Positions 59,004-64,000 of a DNA stretch of 64,000 nt are shown one piece after another. The translations under genes and the position numbers were made by a program. The DNA is from Ralstonia sp. 25mfcol4.1 (GTDB lineage: Bacteria > Pseudomonadota > Gammaproteobacteria > Burkholderiales > Burkholderiaceae), in NCBI RefSeq assembly GCF_900104095.1, contig NZ_FNJO01000011.1:62001-126000 (forward strand). The letters run 5' to 3'. The first letter of the stretch is position 1, and each line of letters opens with the position of its first letter. The notes under the pieces are model-generated. The model ran no database searches, had not been told where the DNA came from, and was given only the letters and a program-made list of their open reading frames with translations.

Positions 59004-59034
59004 CTCCCCTCTCCCGCCATGCGGGGCAGGGGAG
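59004..59034. repeat. REP-like hairpin, copy 2 (mtgA/corA convergent ends)
   Basis: Imperfect inverted repeat with arms CTCCCCTCTCCCGC and GCGGGGCAGGGGAG around CAT, related to the element at 24624. It separates two convergent genes (6 bp after mtgA, 12 bp before the corA stop) and may end transcription on both sides, although no poly-T is present. Confidence 0.72.
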
Positions 59035-59046
59035 TCGCCGATCGCT

Positions 59047-60009
59047 TCAGCTCAGCCAGCCCTTCCTCTTGAAATACACCAGCGGGATCGCCGCCGACAC
59101 GGCCATCAGCGCGATGGCCCACGGGTAGCCGATGGCCCAGTCCAGTTCCGGCATCAGCTTGAAGTTCATGCCGTAGATGCTGGCGATCAGCGTGGGCGGC
59201 ATCAGCGCCACCGACACCACCGAGAACAGCTTGATGATCTTGTTCTGGTTGATGTTGATGAAACCGACCGTGGCGTCCATCAGGAAGTTGATCTTGTCGA
59301 ACAGGAACGCGGTGTGGTTCTCGATCGAATCGATGTCGCGCAGGATCTGGCGTGCCTCGTCCTGCTGCTCGGCCGACAACAGCTGGCTGCGCATCAGGAA
59401 CGACACCGCCCGGCGCGTGTCCATGACGTTGCGGCGGATGCGGCCGTTCAAGTCTTCCTCGCGGGCGATGGTCTCCAGCACGTCGGCGGCGGCGGCATCG
59501 GTCACGTTCTCGGCCAGCACGCGGCGGCTGGCTTCTTCCAGCCGCTCGTAGATCTCCTCGATCGAATCGGCCGAATACTCGGCGTCGGTCGCGTAGAGGT
59601 CCATCAGCACGTCCTTGGCATTGCGCACCGAGCCGGGCCGCATCCGGGCGCGCAGCCGTACCAGGCGGAACACGGGCAGGTCTTCGTCGTGGATCGAGAA
59701 CAGGACGTCGCGCGTGAGCACGAACGCCACGCGCACGTTGCGCGACGCCTCGTCTTCCGCCAGCAGGAAGTCGGTGCGGATATGGATGTTCTCGTCCTCG
59801 CCCTCGAAGTAACGTGCCGATGCCTCAAGGTCACCGAGGTCTTCGAGTTCCGGCAGGACTACGCCGTAGGCTTCCTTGATCCACGCCAACTCCTCGTCGT
59901 CGGGGCTGACCACGTCGATCCAGATGGGCTTGTGCTGCAGCAGCTCATTGCGCTCGTCGACCTGCTCCTGGGCGAGCCGACCTTTCTGCAGGACGAACAG
60001 ATTGATCAT
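59047..60009 (-). CDS. corA: CorA magnesium/cobalt transporter
   Basis: 320 residues. A long cytoplasmic funnel is followed by two C-terminal transmembrane helices with the selectivity motif YGMNF between them (IASIYGMNFKLMPEL). The basic C-terminal end FKRKGWLS is usual. It carries Mg2+ (and Co2+ or Ni2+) inward in homologues. It is read from the minus strand behind a 470-bp gene-free stretch. Confidence 0.96.
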   Translation of the reverse strand: MINLFVLQKGRLAQEQVDERNELLQHKPIWIDVVSPDDEELAWIKEAYGVVLPELEDLGDLEASARYFEGEDENIHIRTDFLLAEDEASRNVRVAFVLTRDVLFSIHDEDLPVFRLVRLRARMRPGSVRNAKDVLMDLYATDAEYSADSIEEIYERLEEASRRVLAENVTDAAAADVLETIAREEDLNGRIRRNVMDTRRAVSFLMRSQLLSAEQQDEARQILRDIDSIENHTAFLFDKINFLMDATVGFININQNKIIKLFSVVSVALMPPTLIASIYGMNFKLMPELDWAIGYPWAIALMAVSAAIPLVYFKRKGWLS

Positions 60010-60483
60010 CCCTTCGATTCCTTGTTACTGATTGCGCGTTTGTCCGGAAACAGGCGCAGGCAAGGCATCGCCAGCAAAGCGACCATGGGGCGGCCGGCAA
60101 GCGTGATCGCGCTGCGTCCGGACGGCGGGAGCCGGTCCGTTGCAAGGCGATGACGTTTGCCTGTTGCCTGTATCTGGCTGGCAAGCCGGGGGAGGGGAAG
60201 ATCCGCAGCGCGCGGCGGCCGGCAGGCGGCCGCAGGAGAAACGGAAAGACACACTCACCCGCAGGTGTCTGCGGGCAAGTACGGCGACGAGCAGGGCAAT
60301 GGCCCCACGCGGATCGGCGTTACGCAGCCCGCAGTGACATGGCATCCGGCGATGACGCGGCCTGGCCGCTACAACCCGAACACCCGATGCTACTGCCCAC
60401 GTAGTTTCTCCGGGATTCTGATGGCCGCGAGTGTAATCCAACGCGGGGGGGCTTGTTAAGCGAAATCTCTGCGCCGGTGTTGC
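60010..60483. other. Gene-free stretch between eamA and corA
   Basis: No credible coding frame. It contains one clear hairpin: CCCGCAG, GTGT loop, CTGCGGG (60258-60275). The sequence has no recognisable riboswitch core. A corA promoter must lie near the left end and eamA termination near the right end, but neither is obvious. Confidence 0.6.
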
Positions 60484-61368
60484 TCACAGGCGCCGCCGCA
60501 GCAGCGGGGCCAGCATCACGGACGACAGCGCCGCGAACATCAGCACGATGGCCGCGTAGTCCTGCCAGTGCGGCGTCTCGCCCAGCAGCCACATGCCCGA
60601 GAACACACCCACCACGGGAATGAACATGATCGACAGGCTGGACACCACGGGCGGCAGGCTGCGCGCCAGCGCGAACCAGACCAGGTGGCAGTATGCAAAG
60701 ACCACCACGGCGTTGTAGGCGATGGCGGCCCATTCGATGCCGGTGGGCATGCGCCAGCCGGTCTCGAACAGCAGCGATCCGACGGCCAGGAACGGCAGCG
60801 TGACGGCCAGCATCCAGAAGGTCAGCGCGCCGATCGGCACATCGATCTGGGTGCGCTTCATCAACTGGGTGCCGAAGCCCCAGCCGGCGGCCGCCACCAG
60901 CATCAGCAGCGTGCCGGCCGGGCTGCCGGTCAGCGCGGCGATCTCGCCCGACAGCAGAAGCACGGTGCCGGTCAGCGCGCAGGCGATGCCGATCCAGGCC
61001 GACAGCGCGATCCGCTCGCGGAAGACCAGCAGGCCCCAGACCACGGCCCAGATTGGCATGGTGTAGCCCAGGATGGCCGCCCGGCCCGACGACAGCATCT
61101 TGACCGCACAGATGGCGAACAAATGCCAGATCACCATGTTCGGAATGGCCAGCCTGACCACGGTGGCCCACGCCTGGCGCGGCACCTGCAGCGAATCGCC
61201 GCGCAGCTTCAGGGCCAGGCCCAGCGCCACCAGCCCGCCCGCCATGCACAGCAGCCGGAATCCCATGGCCGGGAAGTGGGCGACGCCGACTTTCATGATC
61301 GGCCAGTTCAGGCCCCAGGCGATGGTCAGGATGACGAGCAGGACGAGACCGCGGCGGTCGAGGTGCAT
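60484..61368 (-). CDS. EamA-family (drug/metabolite) transporter
   Basis: 294 residues with about ten transmembrane segments in two EamA repeats (first half from LVLLVILTIAWGLNWPIMK, second from TLLMLVAAAGWGFGTQLMKR). The conserved end of the second repeat is VSSLSIMFIPVVGVFSG. Such proteins export metabolites or drugs; the substrate is unknown. It stands between pyrF (divergent) and corA. Confidence 0.92.
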   Translation of the reverse strand: MHLDRRGLVLLVILTIAWGLNWPIMKVGVAHFPAMGFRLLCMAGGLVALGLALKLRGDSLQVPRQAWATVVRLAIPNMVIWHLFAICAVKMLSSGRAAILGYTMPIWAVVWGLLVFRERIALSAWIGIACALTGTVLLLSGEIAALTGSPAGTLLMLVAAAGWGFGTQLMKRTQIDVPIGALTFWMLAVTLPFLAVGSLLFETGWRMPTGIEWAAIAYNAVVVFAYCHLVWFALARSLPPVVSSLSIMFIPVVGVFSGMWLLGETPHWQDYAAIVLMFAALSSVMLAPLLRRRL

Positions 61369-61592
61369 GGCGCAGGAGAGGCGGCGACCTGATGTGATGG
61401 GGTCGCTCTTTTTAAGCGGAAGCTTCAGACAATATCACGTCAGCAGGTAGAATGCCGCCCACGCCATATGTTGGGCCGCGGGATGCCTTGTTCGCCCCGC
61501 CGCGCCAACCGGCCGGCGCCGACCCGCGTTATGCTGTGAAGACTGTCGAACACAGCCGGGCCGCCGGCTTCACCCCGAATACCGAGCATCCC

Positions 61593-62411
61593 ATGACCTT
61601 TACCGAGTTGCTGTCCAATGCCTGGCAGCGAAACGATTCCCTGCTGTGCGTCGGGCTCGATCCGGACCCGGCCAAGCTGCCGCTGTCGATGACAGGCACC
61701 GGCGGGGCAATCTTTTCGTTCTGTCGCGAAATCGTCGACGCCACGGCCGACCTGGTCTGCGCCTTCAAGCCGCAGATTGCCTATTTCCACTCGCAGCGCG
61801 CCGAAGACCAGCTCGAGCAGCTGATCGAGTACATTCACGACGCCCATCCCGGGATTCCCGTGATTCTCGACGCCAAGCGCGGCGATATCGGCTCGACGGC
61901 CGAGCACTACGCCATCGAGGCGTTCGATCGCTACAAGGCCGACGCGGTGACCGTCAGCCCGTACATGGGTTTCGATTCGATGTCGCCCTACCTGGCGCAT
62001 CCTGGCCGCGGCGTGATCGTGCTGTGCCGCACGTCGAACCCGGGCGGTTCGGACGTCCAGTTCCTGCAGGTCGACGGCAAGCCGCTGTATCAGGTAGTGG
62101 CCGAAGCCGCGCGCGAACGCTGGAACACCAATGGCCAGATGGGCCTGGTGGTGGGCGCGACGTTCCCGAACGAAATCGCCAAGGTGCGCCAGATCGTGGG
62201 CGACATGCCGCTGCTGATTCCGGGCATCGGCGCCCAGGGCGGCGACATCGAGGCCACGGTGAAGGCGGGCCGCACGGCCGATGGCACCGGCATGATGATC
62301 AATTCGTCGCGCGCGATCCTGTACGCCAGCCGCGACAAGGACTTTGCCGCCGCCGCCCGCAACGTGGCGCTGCAGACGCGCGAGACGATCAACCGGTATC
62401 GCCACGGCTGA
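61593..62411 (+). CDS. pyrF: Orotidine-5'-phosphate decarboxylase
   Basis: 272 residues. It decarboxylates OMP to UMP. The catalytic block is [14 protein letters not shown], with the phosphate-binding end [12 protein letters not shown]. This length and the sequence [26 protein letters not shown] identify the long type common in betaproteobacteria and actinobacteria. The frame is open upstream from 61452; the start at 61593 is chosen by family. It is convergent with cinA. Confidence 0.96.
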   Translation: MTFTELLSNAWQRNDSLLCVGLDPDPAKLPLSMTGTGGAIFSFCREIVDATADLVCAFKPQIAYFHSQRAEDQLEQLIEYIHDAHPGIPVILDAKRGDIGSTAEHYAIEAFDRYKADAVTVSPYMGFDSMSPYLAHPGRGVIVLCRTSNPGGSDVQFLQVDGKPLYQVVAEAARERWNTNGQMGLVVGATFPNEIAKVRQIVGDMPLLIPGIGAQGGDIEATVKAGRTADGTGMMINSSRAILYASRDKDFAAAARNVALQTRETINRYRHG

Positions 62412-62433
62412 TATTGCTGCATTTGTGTTTTTT

Positions 62434-62458
62434 CCCCCTCCCGCATGCGGGAGCGGGG
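62434..62458. repeat. REP-like hairpin, copy 3 (pyrF/cinA convergent ends)
   Basis: A near-perfect palindrome centred on GCATGC, with arms CCCCCTCCC and GGGAGCGGGG, related to the elements at 24624 and 59004. A run of T just left of it (62428-62433) sits on the pyrF side. This is the third copy at a gene end. Confidence 0.78.
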
Positions 62459-62494
62459 AGCAAAGCCACGCCTGTCCCTTTTCTTATTCCGAGT

Positions 62495-62992
62495 TTATTC
62501 CTCGTTCCGGATCAGTTCGATCAGCCCGCGCATCGCGTGCTCGGCCGCCTGGCGGCGGATCTGGGCGCGGTCGCCCTTGAATCGCTGGGTCTCGGTGCGG
62601 GTGGTGATGCGGTTGCTCCAGCCGAAGCAGACCATGCCTACCGGCTTCTCGGGCGAGCCACCGTTCGGTCCCGCCACGCCAGTGATCGACAGCGCCACCT
62701 GGGCGCGGCTGTTCAGCAGCGCACCCTCGGCCATGGCATGGGCTACCTCCTCGCTGACCGCGCCGTGGTCGCGGATCAGCTTGGCGGGCACGCCGATCAT
62801 GGTGGTCTTGGCTTCGTTCGAGTAAGTCACGAAGCCCCGCTCGAACCAGCCCGACGACCCCGATACATCGGTGATGGCCGCCGCCACCAGCCCGCCTGTG
62901 CAGGACTCGGCGGTGGCCAGCATGAGCGAACGTTCGGCGAGGACGGCTCCGGCCTGGATGGCAAGCTGGTCAAGCAGGCGGCTGACGGACAT
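62495..62992 (-). CDS. CinA-family C-terminal (nicotinamide-nucleotide amidase-like) protein
   Basis: 165 residues. It corresponds to the CinA C-terminal / PncC domain: ATAESCTGGLVAAAITDVSGSS and VALSITGVAGPNGGSPEKPVG. PncC deamidates NMN to NaMN. Its position between pgpA and pyrF is a betaproteobacterial constant. It is read from the same strand as pgpA and thiL. Confidence 0.94.
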   Translation of the reverse strand: MSVSRLLDQLAIQAGAVLAERSLMLATAESCTGGLVAAAITDVSGSSGWFERGFVTYSNEAKTTMIGVPAKLIRDHGAVSEEVAHAMAEGALLNSRAQVALSITGVAGPNGGSPEKPVGMVCFGWSNRITTRTETQRFKGDRAQIRRQAAEHAMRGLIELIRNEE

Positions 62993-63052
62993 GGCGACGG
63001 TTCCCCGAGATCCTGATGCAGTGATGAAGGAAAGATAAAAAGGGGCGGGCGC

Positions 63053-63637
63053 TCAGAACGAGCGCCACAGGGCGAAGACGAGCAGCGTATAGAACGCCGC
63101 GAAGATATCGTCGAACATCACGCCGAACGCGCCGGTGAAACCGGGGCCCTTGAGCGTCCGGTCGTAGTACCGGATTGGCGCCGGCTTGACGATATCGAAG
63201 AAGCGGAACCACAGGAAGGCGGCGAACTGGCCCCAGAAGCCGGTGGGCATGACAAACACCAGCACCAGCCAGAAGGCGACGATTTCATCCCAGACCATGC
63301 TGCCGTGGTCGTACACGCCCATGTCGCGCGCGGTACGCAGGCAGGCCCAGATGCCGACCAGGAATCCGCCGGCGATGATCCACAGCCACGTGTTCGGCTC
63401 GATCCACATCGAGATCACGACGTACGACAGCCAGCCATACAGCGTGCCGACCGTGCCGGGGCTCACCGGCGACAGGCCTGAGCCAAAGCCCAGCGCAATC
63501 AGGCGGGCGGGATGGCCGAGCATGAAGCGGGCGGTCGGGCGCATGACCTTGGCGGTCTGGCCGGCTTCCAGCGTGACGGGCTCGGCAGGATTGGCGGGAT
63601 CGCGTGGCGCGGCCCCGGGGGGATAAGCGGACATCAA
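63053..63637 (-). CDS. pgpA: Phosphatidylglycerophosphatase A
   Basis: 194 residues. An inner-membrane phosphatase that makes phosphatidylglycerol from PGP. About four hydrophobic segments; typical sequence is ALGFGSGLSPVSPGTVGTLYGWL and MGVYDHGSMVWDEIVAFWLVL. The first 40 residues are a hydrophilic, proline-rich extension. thiL ends 99 bp upstream on the same strand. Confidence 0.94.
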   Translation of the reverse strand: MMSAYPPGAAPRDPANPAEPVTLEAGQTAKVMRPTARFMLGHPARLIALGFGSGLSPVSPGTVGTLYGWLSYVVISMWIEPNTWLWIIAGGFLVGIWACLRTARDMGVYDHGSMVWDEIVAFWLVLVFVMPTGFWGQFAAFLWFRFFDIVKPAPIRYYDRTLKGPGFTGAFGVMFDDIFAAFYTLLVFALWRSF

Positions 63638-63736
63638 GAACCTGGCTCGACTTTCTAGTGATATATGGCGCGCAAGTTTGCAGCTCTCCCTGTTGCGCGC
63701 ATGCCTGGCATCATGACACGCCTTGCACGCGAAGTG

Positions 63737-64000
63737 TCACGGGGCGCTGAAATGATCGAATGACGCGCCCGTGAACGTGAACGGGTCGCCGTTGCCATCG
63801 ACGATGCGCAGGCCGGCTTCCGATGTGATCGAGCCGGCACGTGTGAGCGGCAGGCCCAGCTGCCGGCTGATGGCTGCGATGGCCTCGCGATTGCCCGCCG
63901 GGGCGGTAAAGCACAACTCGTAGTCATCGCCGCCGGCCAGTACGCATTCGCGCTGCAGCGCCAGCGGCTGCGCAGCGAGGATCTCCGAGCGGGGCAGCGC
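63737..64000 (-). CDS. thiL: Thiamine-monophosphate kinase (3' part, truncated by window edge)
   Basis: The last 87 residues are visible, open at the right edge. The conserved C-terminal block VLAGGDDYELCFTAP is ThiL-specific, and the end reads GNGDPFTFTGASFDHFSAP. ThiL phosphorylates TMP to the active cofactor TPP. The order thiL-pgpA-cinA is the usual one. No defect is seen in the visible part. Confidence 0.93.
   Translation of the reverse strand, partial: ALPRSEILAAQPLALQRECVLAGGDDYELCFTAPAGNREAIAAISRQLGLPLTRAGSITSEAGLRIVDGNGDPFTFTGASFDHFSAP

Overview
The window reads as chromosomal backbone of a high-GC betaproteobacterium of the Burkholderiales. Cupriavidus or a close Ralstonia relative fits best. 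This rests on gene order (rplU-rpmA-obgE-proB, aroQ-accB-accC-prmA, thiL-pgpA-cinA facing pyrF), orphan Bug-type solute receptors, a lysine/alanine-rich histone H1-like protein and GC-rich codon use. No database comparison was possible. I see no prophage, CRISPR array, integron, rRNA or tRNA. The only clear mobile element is a group II intron cut by the left edge.

Layout. 1-2.4 kb: group II intron on the minus strand, with the 5' part of its reverse transcriptase. 2.4-7.3 kb: rplU, rpmA, obgE and proB on the plus strand, then the minus-strand pair rppH and a CNP1-like lipoprotein. 7.4-13.2 kb: proS, a lytic transglycosylase, a prolyl-4-hydroxylase-like oxygenase, an AraC regulator and two LysE-type exporters. 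13.2-21 kb: hpt and ffh (minus), then a cytochrome c assembly protein, a small zinc-ribbon protein, a PilS/PilR-like two-component pair and ampD. 21-26 kb: nrdA and nrdB behind a long untranslated leader with two probable NrdR boxes. 26-38.3 kb: an accessory stretch of single genes with two Bug receptors, RdgC, lipoproteins, oxidoreductases, a LysR regulator, and an iron-uptake pair (TonB-dependent receptor plus PKHD hydroxylase) behind a probable Fur box. 38.3-40.3 kb: almost 2 kb without a credible gene. 40.3 kb: histone H1-like gene. 41.2-50.5 kb: a mainly minus-strand block with a SlyB-like lipoprotein, PfkB kinase, tpx, a zinc-ribbon membrane protein, prmA, accC, accB, aroQ and a TlpA-like thioredoxin. 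50.6-59 kb: a plus-strand run of mpl, a YqiA-like esterase, ubiC, an SDR reductase, an RNase II homologue, a TonB-like protein, aroE and mtgA. 59-64 kb: corA, an EamA transporter, pyrF, cinA, pgpA and the 3' end of thiL.

How the genes work together. Most are housekeeping. Translation and RNA turnover: L21, L27, ObgE, ProS, Ffh, PrmA, RppH, RNase II. Peptidoglycan synthesis and recycling: AmpD, Mpl, MtgA and a lytic transglycosylase. Precursor supply: NrdAB, PyrF, Hpt, AccBC, AroQ, AroE, UbiC, ProB. Many neighbours share 4-bp ATGA or GTGA stop/start overlaps, which points to translational coupling.

The least explained DNA is the intron beside the rplU promoter, the nrdA leader with a perfect 15-bp long-range stem, the 38.3-40.3 kb gap, an 8-bp tandem repeat at 33.2 kb, and a family of CCCTC/GAGGG hairpins at three gene ends.
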